From NCBI GenBank assembly GCA_900550025.1, contig URQP01000001.1:1-64000 (forward strand): a DNA stretch of 64,000 nt, given 5' to 3'. Positions 27,691 to 36,645 of the stretch are shown here, one piece after another. The number at the start of each line of letters is the position of its first letter. The first letter of the stretch is position 1. Under the pieces are notes generated by a model, which did no database searches, was not told where the DNA came from, and saw only the letters and a program-made list of their open reading frames with translations. Source of the DNA: an uncultured Porphyromonadaceae bacterium (GTDB taxonomy: Bacteria > Bacteroidota > Bacteroidia > Bacteroidales > Muribaculaceae). The position numbers and the translations under genes were made by a program.

Positions 27691-30009
27691 TTAGTCAGGC
27701 ATCATTATTCCGTCATCAATCTTGCTGTCAAACTCCATCGGTTTCGTATGTTGCAGCTTGCGCCCGAAATCGAACGAATACGACACCTTTATATAGAATT
27801 GCGGGTCCATAGAGTCGCTGTAGCTCCAATTTGTAGCAAGGTAATCTTTCGCTGTTATGTCAGTTTTCTCGTACCATCCCTTGTTGAACACATTGCTGCA
27901 ACCAGCCTCGAAGTACCAACTCCGGTGTCCGTAGGTCATGAAGAAATCGTAGGAAGGCTTAATTTCATAATGGCTATCACCGTTGTTGAAACCTTTCTGC
28001 CTTGATTTGTACGATAGCGAAACGGAAAACTTACGGTAATAGTATGAAGCACCGAGACTGTAACTGCAATAATTACCGTGCCTGTCATAAAGACCGGTAT
28101 AATTATAGCTGTCGTACATTGCTCCGGCTTTCAGCACAAGCGACTTGCTAAGAAGCGACAGTGACCCATTAACCCCTGCGCCTACATAATGCGAATCGCC
28201 TATTCCATCGGCATACGATTTTACTAACATTCCATTCTCTATGTTGTATGTACTTTTTGGCGAATCGAAATAATGTGTAGTATATGCGTATGGAGAAAGC
28301 ATAAAATTTCCGAATACGTGGGTATAAAACACGTTGGCAAACATTGTGTTGTACATTCCCATGTCGGGATTTCCCCTCTGTAGCGTGATTTCGTCGATTT
28401 GCTGCGTCGTTTCCGAGCGTATTGCCGCCTGTCCTCCGGGAAATATCATATAGGCTATATTACCTCCTATGCGGGCGTGTCTCGACAAAGGTATGTTCAG
28501 ATAAAGGCTGGCAGTAGGGCTTATCTCCGTATTGCGCTTATTGTCGTTCACCTTGTAGGTTTGAATCATTCCCTGCACGGTTACTGAAAACTCATATTTG
28601 TTTTTGAACATTCCCTGATAGTATAGCGGCACATTTATGGTGGTCTGCCCTACATCCTGCAAGGAAGGATTTGTCCCGGTGTATCTTACGTGGCTTATAT
28701 TTCCTTGAATCTTTGGGGAAAATATCAGTGAGCAGTTGTTTTTGAATGAATATGAATATTGTGTCCCTATCATATAGTTGTATGTATGGCTTTTTGCGTC
28801 ATTGGCTATCGGGTTGAAACCGTCGGTCCGGAGCGTGTAGCGGCTGCTTGATTCCGTATTGGCATATTGGATTCTTGCCCCGACCGCTATCATCTGGTTC
28901 TTCTTTATCTGCTTACGCGCATACAGCAACCAGAAAGGCTGGATGCCTTTGCTTGTCGCCGATGACCACGATTCAGTGGGTGATATCACTTCCGGCGTGT
29001 ATTTCAAGACATCGGAAGCTATCTTTTTAGGCTGTTTGTTGTAGTTCAGCATGACCACGTTCTGCAGCATAAGTCCGTCCGATTGATATTGTAGAATTCC
29101 GGTGGCTCCGAGGTTGTAGTTGCGCGACTTTCCGTCGATATAGTTACGCTCTCGCGACAGGTCGAATCCGCCGTTTTCCTCCATGCGGTAGCTCTCCTTG
29201 GTGTTTGTCCCCTCGTTGAGGTCGGAATATCCGCCGTTGAGCAAGAGCATATATGTGAGCTTTTTCTTGTTGAACACGAAGTTCACGCGGTAGTCGCCGT
29301 TCTCGTTGAGGAATCCCTGCGTGCCGGAGAGCGAGACGTAGCCGCCATACTCGTATTTCTTCATCACGTAGTTGATTATGGGGCGCTTCATGTCGAACTG
29401 CGGCAAAGGATAGTCGTAGAACTCCACTCTCAGCACGTCCTTGGGGCGTATGGCTCACAGCTCCATATCGCTTGTCGGATGACCGTCGATATAGTAGGTT
29501 ATGGCTTCCCCGGTTGCGGTGGAAGCCTTGCCCGAGCGGCGATCAACATCGATTCCCGGAATGTTCATGCTGTTGAGCAGTGTGTATGCGTCGTTCGATG
29601 CCTCCCGCTGGTAGGAGTTGATGTAATATTTCATGCCGCCTCTTGTGGTTTCCGCCATGTCGGCTTCCACTGTAACCTCGTCGAGCGTTGTTGCCCTGTC
29701 TTCCAGCACTATGTCGATTACTGTCTTTTCCTTTTCTGTCCTTATCCTTCTTTCCACCGGTTTGTAGCCTGTCATCGTCACTTTCAGGTACACCGAGTCC
29801 GTCGGCTCGAACAGCATCTCAAATTCGCCTTCGTTGCCTGTTGTCATGCCGTAGGCCACGGTGTCGGCCTTAGCAAAGATTGCCGCTCCCGGCACTGCGC
29901 GTCCCTCGAAGTCGAACACTGTTCCCGACACCGACCACATCGGCTGCTCAGCCATCAGGCCGGCAATCCCGGCTATCATCCCGGCAAGAAAAAAAGAAAG
30001 GCGTTTCAT
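27691..30009 (-). pseudogene. TonB-dependent receptor-like protein interrupted by in-frame TGA
   Basis: One reading frame encodes a complete receptor except for TGA at 29457-29455. Upstream (184 aa): signal peptide (MKRLSFFLAGMIAGIAGLMA), a carboxypeptidase-regulatory-like domain (SGTVFDFEGRAVPGAAIF) and most of the plug (ATTLDEVTVEA, YYIDGHPTSDMEL). Downstream (from AIRPKDVLRVEFYDYP, in the same frame): an outer-membrane barrel of the OMP_b-brl_3 type, about 590 aa. CTG-TGA-GCC fits a CGA (Arg) to TGA transition, since family members usually have a basic residue here. No further disruption is visible, so it is a recent nonsense mutation, a sequencing error or a recoded stop. Barrel residues ending SKIDDGIMMPD are intact. 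Confidence 0.85.
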
Positions 30010-30035
30010 GTTTTCAATATTAAATTAATGAATCT

Positions 30036-30295
30036 TTACAAAGAGACGTATATGTTACGCTTTTTGTTGCAATTTGTCGGTATGAATTTATTGTATTTCA
30101 GCTTTTTTATATAGTATGCCCGCAGCAAGTCCTCCAGCCCGGCATAATTGTTGTCGCGGTAGATAGAGCAAAGTTCGTTGTCGGTATTATGGTATTGGAT
30201 TTTCACATGCTTCATCGAGCAAGCCGGCCGTCGACCGGAGCAGAGCAATCGGCAAGCGACAGTAAAACTAATAGCAACAACATCAATTTTTTCAT
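30036..30295 (-). pseudogene. Possible frameshifted small lipoprotein gene
   Basis: ATG at 30295 begins a 27-codon frame with a strong signal sequence and a Cys (MKKLMLLLLVLLSLADC), ending in TGA at 30214-30212. That stop overlaps an ATG (30215) opening another frame to 30036 (MKHVKIQYHNTDNELCSIYRD ... NKKRNIYVSL, 59 aa). Together they look like one short secreted protein split by a frameshift, or two coupled small genes. Lipobox is imperfect (Asp before Cys). I recognise no family. It fills the 309-bp gap between the receptor and tdk. Confidence 0.3.
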
Positions 30296-30318
30296 ACGGC
30301 AATCCGATTTTTCAGGTT

Positions 30319-30966
30319 TTATTTCATCGACTCTCCGAAGTCGATGGAGCTGCGCATGTCGCGCTCACACCGGCGCAGCCGCCAGCACCGCCGGCACATG
30401 GCCATATACTTGTCATTGCCGCCGATTTCCACTTGGTCGCCTTCGGTCACTACGTTGCCGCTGCGGTCGATGCGCGCGTTGACGATGGTCTTGCGCCCGC
30501 AACTGCATGTGGATTTTACCTCGTCGATGGTGTCGGCTATCTCGAACAGCCTCCGCGAGCCGTCGAACAAGTGGCTCTGGAAATCGGTGCGCAGTCCGTA
30601 GCACATCACGTTCACGCCGTAGTCGTCCACAACCCTCGCCAACTGGTCAACCTGCTCGGCGGAAAGAAATTGCGCCTCGTCGATAAGCACCCATTCCGTG
30701 ACCCGGCCGCGTTCCTCGAAAACGCCGGTGAGCATGCGGTACATATCCGATTCCGGATAAATCCAGCGGCATTCGCGCTCTATGCCGATGCGCGAGCGTA
30801 TTACGTTCTCCTTCTCGCGGTTATCGACTATGGGCTTCATACACAGGTAGTCCATGCCGCGCTCCTCGAAATTGTACGCCGTGGTTAGCAGCAACGCGGT
30901 CTTTGCCGAACCCATCGTTCCATAGCGGAAATAAAGTTTGCCTCTCCTTATATTGTCGTCGTTCAT
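30319..30966 (-). CDS. tdk: Thymidine kinase, Escherichia coli/Firmicutes-like subtype
   Basis: 215 aa. Type II thymidine kinase: P-loop region YFRYGTMGSAKT at residue 12, the acid motif VLIDEAQFLS near 93, CYGLRTDF lasso region near 120, and zinc-binding cysteines CSCGRK and CRRC. Phosphorylates thymidine to dTMP in the salvage pathway. By memory it resembles the E. coli enzyme (MxAGKS..., CYGLRTDFRGELF, GGNERY) more than the common Bacteroides Tdk. Starts inside the last codons of tilS (4-bp overlap). Confidence 0.92.
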   Translation of the reverse strand: MNDDNIRRGKLYFRYGTMGSAKTALLLTTAYNFEERGMDYLCMKPIVDNREKENVIRSRIGIERECRWIYPESDMYRMLTGVFEERGRVTEWVLIDEAQFLSAEQVDQLARVVDDYGVNVMCYGLRTDFQSHLFDGSRRLFEIADTIDEVKSTCSCGRKTIVNARIDRSGNVVTEGDQVEIGGNDKYMAMCRRCWRLRRCERDMRSSIDFGESMK

Positions 30967-32294
30967 TTCTCAATAGTTATTGCAATTATTTCTTTAGTAG
31001 TATCAGTCACCATAAAATCAGCCGCGGCGCGGTGGCCGACAATCCACAGAATCCTGTCGCCGCAGCACAGCAGCCACACCGACCGCTTGTCGGCAAGGCT
31101 GAATTTGTTGTCGTTGAAATAGTCGCTCAACTTCTTGCTGCCGCGCATTCCGAACGGACGGAAACGGTCGCCCTCGCGCCAATGTCGCAAAGTTAGCGTT
31201 TCTTCGGCTATGCTGCCGTCGAAATATGCGGTATTCTTATTGCCAATGAAGCGGAAACCGGGATAATAAGCCGATTTTTCCACTTTCAGCCTCAAAGGAA
31301 GCCTCGAGACGTTGTCAAGACGGAAATCATACACTTCATTATCGCAGTCATTGCCCTCGAACAGCGTGATCACGCCCCTGCCGGCCTCCGCCACGAACCG
31401 GCCGGAACGGAATACCGCGCCGACGGTCGTCGTCGCAAGCATGTCCTTCTCTTGCTGTCCGTTGAAGCCGTATGGTGAAAGAATCTCGTGTAGCACAGTC
31501 ATTGGGTGCGCTGTAGCCTCTAATTTTTGGCGGTCGATTACGAGACGGTCTCCGTCTTGTGTGCAGATGTCCTGCCTTATCCGCCGGATGGCATCGTTGA
31601 ACACGGCATAGTTTCCTGCCGTATTCGACAAAGTGCGCCGTAATGCAGCATCGGCATCCGGGAAGCATTGCCGGATGGCCGGAAGGATGATATTGCGCAC
31701 CTTATTGCGCGAATATTCCGATTCGAGATTCGTGCTGTCGACTATATAGTCTTGCCTTATTTCTTGCAGATAATCCTCGATGTCGGCACGGCTGACACAC
31801 AAAAAAGGGCGTACAATCCGGCCGTTGACCGGCTTGATTCCCGCCAGTCCCGCAATGCCGCATCCGCGCAGCATGTTGAGGAAAAAAGTTTCCACACTGT
31901 CGTCGGAATGGTGGGCGACGGCTATTACGGCGCAGCCGGACGATTCCCGCACCTCCTCGAACCAGCCGTAGCGCAGTTCGCGGCATGCCATCTCCATCGA
32001 CACCTTATTCTCCGCCATATATGCCGGTACGTCGAAATCTTTTACCACGCATTCCACGCCCAACTTGCCGCACAGCGCACGGACAAAACGCTCGTCGCGC
32101 ATCGATTCCTCTCCACGCAGGTGGAAGTTGCAATGCGCTGCCACACAGTCGTATCCCAAACCGTTTAGCAGACACAGCAAAGCCACTGAATCCGCCCCTC
32201 CGCTCACCGTGACAAGCACACGGCTACCGGCATCGAACAATCTGTTTTCCGATATATATACGGCTACTCTTTCTTCAAAACTACGATTTTCCAT
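30963..32294 (-). CDS. tilS: tRNA(Ile)-lysidine synthase
   Basis: 443 aa with start MENRSFEERV; the longer frame to 32393 has no family sequence. N-terminal PP-loop ATPase motif VTVSGGADSVALLCLL, then HCNFHLRGEES, and a C-terminal TilS domain (HWREGDRFRPFGMRGSKKLSDYF). Adds lysine to C34 of tRNA-Ile(CAU), changing its identity from Met to Ile; essential. TATCTTTG (minus, 32306-32299) ends only 4 nt before the ATG, so the mRNA could be nearly leaderless. Cotranscribed with tdk. Confidence 0.93.
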   Translation of the reverse strand: MENRSFEERVAVYISENRLFDAGSRVLVTVSGGADSVALLCLLNGLGYDCVAAHCNFHLRGEESMRDERFVRALCGKLGVECVVKDFDVPAYMAENKVSMEMACRELRYGWFEEVRESSGCAVIAVAHHSDDSVETFFLNMLRGCGIAGLAGIKPVNGRIVRPFLCVSRADIEDYLQEIRQDYIVDSTNLESEYSRNKVRNIILPAIRQCFPDADAALRRTLSNTAGNYAVFNDAIRRIRQDICTQDGDRLVIDRQKLEATAHPMTVLHEILSPYGFNGQQEKDMLATTTVGAVFRSGRFVAEAGRGVITLFEGNDCDNEVYDFRLDNVSRLPLRLKVEKSAYYPGFRFIGNKNTAYFDGSIAEETLTLRHWREGDRFRPFGMRGSKKLSDYFNDNKFSLADKRSVWLLCCGDRILWIVGHRAAADFMVTDTTKEIIAITIEK

Positions 32295-32298
32295 ACCA

Positions 32299-32306
32299 CA
32301 AAGATA
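32299..32306 (-). promoter_or_regulatory. -7-like element abutting the tilS start
   Basis: TATCTTTG on the minus strand, 4 nt before ATG. The nearest TTG is 24 nt upstream, beyond the usual spacing. Confidence 0.4.
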
Positions 32307-32372
32307 ACGGTTTATCTTGTTTGAAGCGCACAATAAGTGTGGATTGGGACGATGTTTAGGGATGTCTGGTAA

Positions 32373-32413
32373 TAAAAAACTTCCAACCGTCACTATTGCA
32401 GAGGGTTGGAAGT
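32373..32413 (-). terminator. Terminator of tRNA-Arg
   Basis: On the minus strand ACTTCCAACC (32413-32404) pairs with GGTTGGAAGT (32388-32379), 10 bp, followed by a run of T. It begins 8 nt after the tRNA 3' end. Confidence 0.88.
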
Positions 32414-32420
32414 CTGTCAG

Positions 32421-32492
32421 TACGCCCGTGGGGAGTCGAACCCCAATCGTCGGAACCGGAATCCGATATTCTATCCATTGAACTACGCGCGC
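32421..32492 (-). tRNA. tRNA-Arg(CCG)
   Basis: 72 nt. D arm GTTC/GAAT, anticodon stem TCGGA/TCCGA around loop TTCCGGT (anticodon CCG, codon CGG), T arm TGGGG-TTCGACT-CCCCA. CCA is not encoded. The acceptor stem is imperfect: G1 faces U72 and G5 faces G68, where usual bacterial versions have paired bases. It has its own promoter and terminator. Confidence 0.92.
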
Positions 32493-32508
32493 AATTTTGG
32501 ATTTTCGG

Positions 32509-32540
32509 TTGGCAAAAGTAATAAAGAATTGTTAGTTTTG
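32509..32540 (+). promoter_or_regulatory. ung promoter
   Basis: TTG (32509-32511), 21 nt, TAGTTTTG (32533-32540), ATG 20 nt downstream. It overlaps the oppositely directed tRNA promoter. Confidence 0.6.
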
Positions 32541-32543
32541 CAA
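32513..32543 (-). promoter_or_regulatory. tRNA-Arg promoter
   Basis: Minus strand TTG (32543-32541), 20 nt, TACTTTTG (32520-32513), about 20 nt before the tRNA 5' end at 32492. Confidence 0.6.
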
Positions 32544-32559
32544 AACAAAGCTGCATATT

Positions 32560-33222
32560 ATGGATGTCAGGATAGAAGAAAGTTGGAAAAAGGTGCTGCA
32601 ACCGGAGTTTGACAAGGACTATTTCCGGCGTTTGGCCGGTTTCGTGCATCAGGAATACAGTACTCATACAGTATTTCCACCGGGCAGGAAAATTTTTGCC
32701 GCGTTCGACGCCACGCCGTTCGACGCTGTAAAGGTGGTCATTCTCGGTCAAGACCCGTATCACGATTATAATCAGGCGAACGGCCTTTGCTTCTCCGTTA
32801 ATGACGGAGTGCCGTTCCCGCCGTCGCTTCTGAACATATTTAAGGAAATAAAATCGGACATAGGCACGGAAATTCCCGCAAGCGGCGATTTGTCGCGGTG
32901 GGCGCGTCAGGGCGTGCTGTTGCTCAACGCCACTCTTACGGTGCGCGCGCATTGCGCCGGCTCGCATCAGGGACAAGGCTGGGAGCTGTTTACCGACAAT
33001 GTGATTTCCGCTCTTGCCAACGGACGTGAGCATTTAGTGTTTATGCTTTGGGGGTCGTATGCGATAAAAAAAGGCGCTTTCATCGACCGTAACCGCCATC
33101 TGGTGCTCACTTCACCGCATCCTTCGCCGTTGTCGGCTCATCGCGGCTTTTTCGGCAACCATCATTTTTCGAGAGCCAACGCTTATTTAGTGGAGCATGG
33201 CAAGCAGCCGATTGTATGGTAG
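32560..33222 (+). CDS. ung: Uracil-DNA glycosylase
   Basis: 220 aa, normal family-1 UDG length. Water-activating motif VVILGQDPYHD near residue 63, FPPSLLNIFKEI, and the DNA-intercalating loop HPSPLSAHRG near 186. Removes uracil from DNA as the first step of base-excision repair. Single gene with its own promoter; the next gene begins 17 bp later. Confidence 0.96.
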   Translation: MDVRIEESWKKVLQPEFDKDYFRRLAGFVHQEYSTHTVFPPGRKIFAAFDATPFDAVKVVILGQDPYHDYNQANGLCFSVNDGVPFPPSLLNIFKEIKSDIGTEIPASGDLSRWARQGVLLLNATLTVRAHCAGSHQGQGWELFTDNVISALANGREHLVFMLWGSYAIKKGAFIDRNRHLVLTSPHPSPLSAHRGFFGNHHFSRANAYLVEHGKQPIVW

Positions 33223-33239
33223 AAAATTAAAGGTGTAGT

Positions 33240-34511
33240 ATGAGATATAATCTTAAGAATATTGCGGGAATATTGTCGATTATGTGTTTCTTGTGTGGAA
33301 ATGCCCAAAATACGTTGGATACACATACCCGGATTTTCGACAAGTCGTTCAAGTCGCTCCGCGTGTCGGTTGTAGGTAATGATTATGCCCCTCCGGTGAT
33401 TAAGTTGGGCGGCGTGGATAAAATCAAGATAGAGTTCGACCAGCTTTCCCCGGAGATGCAATATATGCGTTACAGTGTGGTGCATTGCGATGCCGGCTGG
33501 CGGCCGTCGCAATTGGTGGAGTCGGAATATGTCGGCGGCTTCAACGAGGCCAATGTGGAAAATTATGATTTTTCGTCGGCAACTTTCGCCCATTATGTGC
33601 ATTACAACATAACTGTCCCCAACGAAGATATGGACTTCCTTATTTCGGGAAATTATCTGTTGAAAGTCTATCCTGAGGACGACCCTGAAAATGTGTATTT
33701 GCAGGTAAGGTTCTCGTTGTCGGAAGATTGTGTGGACATATTGCCTGAAGTTACTTCGCGCACTGATATAGACTACAATGCCCATAACCAGCAATTGTCG
33801 GTAGCTGTTGATACCCGCGACTATTATGTGACAGATATGTATAACGATTTGATTGTCACAGTGTCGCAAAATTCACGGACTGATAACGAGGCTGCCGTCA
33901 ACCGCCCTTTGCGGGTGGCGGGCAGGAAGGCTTATTTCGAGCACGACAGGAAGTTGATATTTCCTGCCGGCAATGAATTCCGCCGTTTCGAGATGACCAC
34001 GACAAACTATGCCGGGATGGGAATAGACGGATATTCTTACCACGACCCTTATTACCATGTGGCTTTGAAGCTTGACGAGCCGAGGGCTTTCGGCGATTAT
34101 CTCTACGACCGTACGCAATATGGACGCTTCACTATCCGCCAGAGCGACGCATACGACAGCGACACGGAGGCCGATTATATGGTAGTGCATTTCGCTTTGA
34201 GGATGCCGGAATTGAACGGTGGAAAGATGTATGTCGACGGCGAGTTTACGCAGCATGGTTTCGAGACTGCAAATATGATGCACTACAATAATAACACGCA
34301 ATGCTATGAATTGGACCTGATGTTGAAGCAGGGGGCTTACAATTACCAGTATCTGTGGGTGCCTGACGGAACGGAGGTCGGCCAGACCTCGACCGTGGAG
34401 GGCGATTTTTATCAGACCGTCAATGAGTATCTTGTGAAAGTCTATAACCGAAAGCGCGGCGAACGTTATGACAGGCTTATTGGCAGTGGCATAATTTATT
34501 CCGGACAATAA
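33240..34511 (+). CDS. DUF5103 secreted protein
   Basis: 423 aa with a signal peptide (ILSIMCFLCGNAQ). Recognised as DUF5103 from the N-terminal FKSLRVSVVGNDYAPPVIKLGG, from HCDAGWRPSQLVESEYVGGF and from the C-terminal GAYNYQYLWVPDG. The C-terminal half is predicted to be Ig- or CBM-like beta structure. No catalytic motif seen; probably periplasmic or outer-membrane. The next gene starts at the very next base, so translation is likely coupled to the ABC importer. Confidence 0.85.
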   Translation: MRYNLKNIAGILSIMCFLCGNAQNTLDTHTRIFDKSFKSLRVSVVGNDYAPPVIKLGGVDKIKIEFDQLSPEMQYMRYSVVHCDAGWRPSQLVESEYVGGFNEANVENYDFSSATFAHYVHYNITVPNEDMDFLISGNYLLKVYPEDDPENVYLQVRFSLSEDCVDILPEVTSRTDIDYNAHNQQLSVAVDTRDYYVTDMYNDLIVTVSQNSRTDNEAAVNRPLRVAGRKAYFEHDRKLIFPAGNEFRRFEMTTTNYAGMGIDGYSYHDPYYHVALKLDEPRAFGDYLYDRTQYGRFTIRQSDAYDSDTEADYMVVHFALRMPELNGGKMYVDGEFTQHGFETANMMHYNNNTQCYELDLMLKQGAYNYQYLWVPDGTEVGQTSTVEGDFYQTVNEYLVKVYNRKRGERYDRLIGSGIIYSGQ

Positions 34512-35615
34512 ATGGGCAGATTTATAATAATATTATTATCAGGACTGTTTTTTGTGTCGTGTGCGGAACGGCAAAAAAATGTAGAGGAGTCAGGCATGGG
34601 CTATGCTAAAGGCTTATCTGTGACTGAATACAGGGATTATACAAGAGTTGTTGTGGGCGACCCTTGGAATAAGGGTGGCATTCTGGACACTTATATTCTT
34701 GTCAGGCGGGATAGCGCGGTTCCCGATTCTTTGCCGGAAGGCACGGTCGTAAGAGTGCCTTTGGAAAGGGTGGTGGTTTATTCCGATGTGCATGCGCGCG
34801 TAATGGCTGAGCTTGGAGTCGTTTCGGCTGTGAAGGGCGGTTGCGACGCCCGTTCTTTCAAGACCGCCGCCATAGTATCAGGATTGGCGTCGGGCGGGGT
34901 GGCGGATTGCGGTTCGTCGCTGTCGCCTACTGTCGAGCAGGTGGTTAGTGCCAAGCCGGATGCCATAATGCTCTCTCCCTATCAGAATGCCGGGTATGGC
35001 GCTCTTGAAAATTTAGGAGTGCCGATTGTGAAGATGGCTGATTATATGGAAAGCACTCCTTTGGGCAGGGCGGAATGGATAAAGCTGATGGGACTTTTGT
35101 TTGACAGGAAAGCCAAGGCGGATTCCATATTCTCGGAAGTGGAGAAATCATATTTGAATCTGAAAAAAATGGCGGCGGGAGTGCCTGAGCGGCCGAAGGT
35201 GATTTCAGAGACTATGACCGGTGGTGTGTGGTACGTGCCGGGCGGCGGAAGCTATAAGGCCGCTATGTTTGCTGACGCGGGTGGCGATTATCCGTGGGCA
35301 GGAAATGTGTCGCAAGGGTCGTTGGCTCTCGATTTCGCGCAAGTGCTGGAAAAAGCGCAGGATGCCGATTTGTGGCTTGTCACTACTTACGGCCGCAGGC
35401 TTACCGCGAAGGATTTTCTTGACATTTATGAGCATAACGACAAGTTTGCTGCCTACGTAAACCACGGTGTTTATTATGTTGATTCCTCGCAGGCCGGAAT
35501 ATTCGAAGAAACGCCGTTCCATCCGGATTTGTTGCTTAAGGAATATGTGAAATTGTTTCATCCTGAGCTGTTGCCCGGCTATCAGTTGAAATATTACAGA
35601 CAGATGGAATATTGA
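34512..35615 (+). CDS. ABC transporter substrate-binding lipoprotein (BtuF/FhuD-like)
   Basis: 367 aa. Lipoprotein signal with SGLFFVSCAE, then a type III (helical-backbone) binding-protein fold: VVVYSDVHARVMAELGV, PDAIMLSPYQNAG near residue 155, and VWYVPGGGSYKAAMFADAGG near 240. Binds iron-siderophore, haem or cobalamin-type ligands for the permease and ATPase encoded next; which one cannot be read from sequence. It is in the usual Bacteroidales binding protein-permease-ATPase order. Confidence 0.87.
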   Translation: MGRFIIILLSGLFFVSCAERQKNVEESGMGYAKGLSVTEYRDYTRVVVGDPWNKGGILDTYILVRRDSAVPDSLPEGTVVRVPLERVVVYSDVHARVMAELGVVSAVKGGCDARSFKTAAIVSGLASGGVADCGSSLSPTVEQVVSAKPDAIMLSPYQNAGYGALENLGVPIVKMADYMESTPLGRAEWIKLMGLLFDRKAKADSIFSEVEKSYLNLKKMAAGVPERPKVISETMTGGVWYVPGGGSYKAAMFADAGGDYPWAGNVSQGSLALDFAQVLEKAQDADLWLVTTYGRRLTAKDFLDIYEHNDKFAAYVNHGVYYVDSSQAGIFEETPFHPDLLLKEYVKLFHPELLPGYQLKYYRQMEY

Positions 35616-35623
35616 TTACAGGT

Positions 35624-36643
35624 ATGGGAAGGTTCAGGATTGTTTCTTTTTCACTTGTTGCCGTCATTTTAGTATTGGCGTTCATGCTTCTTGCAATCGG
35701 CTCGGTCGATGTGCCTTTGGGCGAAGTGGTCGGGATTCTGACCGGAACGCCGTCGGAAAACTCCGCATGGAATTTCATCATCTTGGAGAGCCGTGTGCCG
35801 TTGATTGTCACGTCGGCATTGGCCGGGGCGGCATTGGCGGTGTGCGGACTGCTTTTGCAGACATTGTTCGGCAATCCGCTCGCCGACCCTTCGATTTTGG
35901 GAATTTCTACAGGCTCAAGCCTCGGCGTGGCGGTAGTGATGTTGCTGGCAGGCGGATCTTTCGGTCTGGCTTCCTACGGATATGTAGCTACCTTGTCGGG
36001 GGCTTTGGCCGGGGCATTGGTCGTGATGCTGGCATTGCTGGCATTTTCTTCATTGGTTAAAAGCTCTTCAATGCTGTTGATAATAGGCATATTGATTAGC
36101 TATCTCGCGTCGTCGGCCATAAGCCTTATGAATTTTTTCGCTACGCAGGAAAGCGTACATTCTTACGTTATATGGGGATTGGGTAATTTTACCGGTGTCA
36201 CTTTGAGGCAATTGCCTGTGTTCTCATCTGTGATAGTGGCTGGGCTGGCTGCTTCTTTCTTTATGATAAAGCCGTTGAACGCGTTGTTGCTTGGTAGCCG
36301 TTATGCTTCAAATTTAGGCGTAAATGTCAGGGTTGTGCGCAATTGCTTGCTGCTGCTTACCGGGCTGCTTACGGCTGTGGTGACTACATTCTGCGGGCCG
36401 ATAGGTTTTATCGGCTTGATTGTGCCGCATATCGCCCGTCTTATGCTGAACACTACCGACCATTATCGCCTGTTGCCCGCTACTATGCTGCTTGGGGCTG
36501 CGACGGCGATGTTGTGTATGCTTTTGAGTGTACTGCCTTTAGGCAACGGATTGATACCAATCAACGCCATTACCCCGGTAATAGGTGTCCCTGTCATTAT
36601 ATACTTAATATTGAACCGCCGTAAGATTTTTTATTTCAATTGA
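35624..36643 (+). CDS. FecCD/BtuC-family ABC permease
   Basis: 339 aa from ATG 35624. About ten membrane segments and FecCD signatures: RVPLIVTSALAGAALAVCGLLLQTLFGNPLADPSILG near residue 50 (shown in part by GNPLADP), GPIGFIGLIVPHIAR near 258, and the terminal GVPVIIYLIL. Forms the inner-membrane channel of the importer. It ends 2 bp before the ATPase start. Confidence 0.9.
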   Translation: MGRFRIVSFSLVAVILVLAFMLLAIGSVDVPLGEVVGILTGTPSENSAWNFIILESRVPLIVTSALAGAALAVCGLLLQTLFGNPLADPSILGISTGSSLGVAVVMLLAGGSFGLASYGYVATLSGALAGALVVMLALLAFSSLVKSSSMLLIIGILISYLASSAISLMNFFATQESVHSYVIWGLGNFTGVTLRQLPVFSSVIVAGLAASFFMIKPLNALLLGSRYASNLGVNVRVVRNCLLLLTGLLTAVVTTFCGPIGFIGLIVPHIARLMLNTTDHYRLLPATMLLGAATAMLCMLLSVLPLGNGLIPINAITPVIGVPVIIYLILNRRKIFYFN

Positions 36644-36645
36644 TT

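Noticed and set aside
36072-36120. Possible CRISPR, insertion sequence or prophage anywhere in the window
   Set aside because: I saw no regularly spaced repeats, transposase, integrase or capsid motif; the coordinates are a placeholder for the general negative result.
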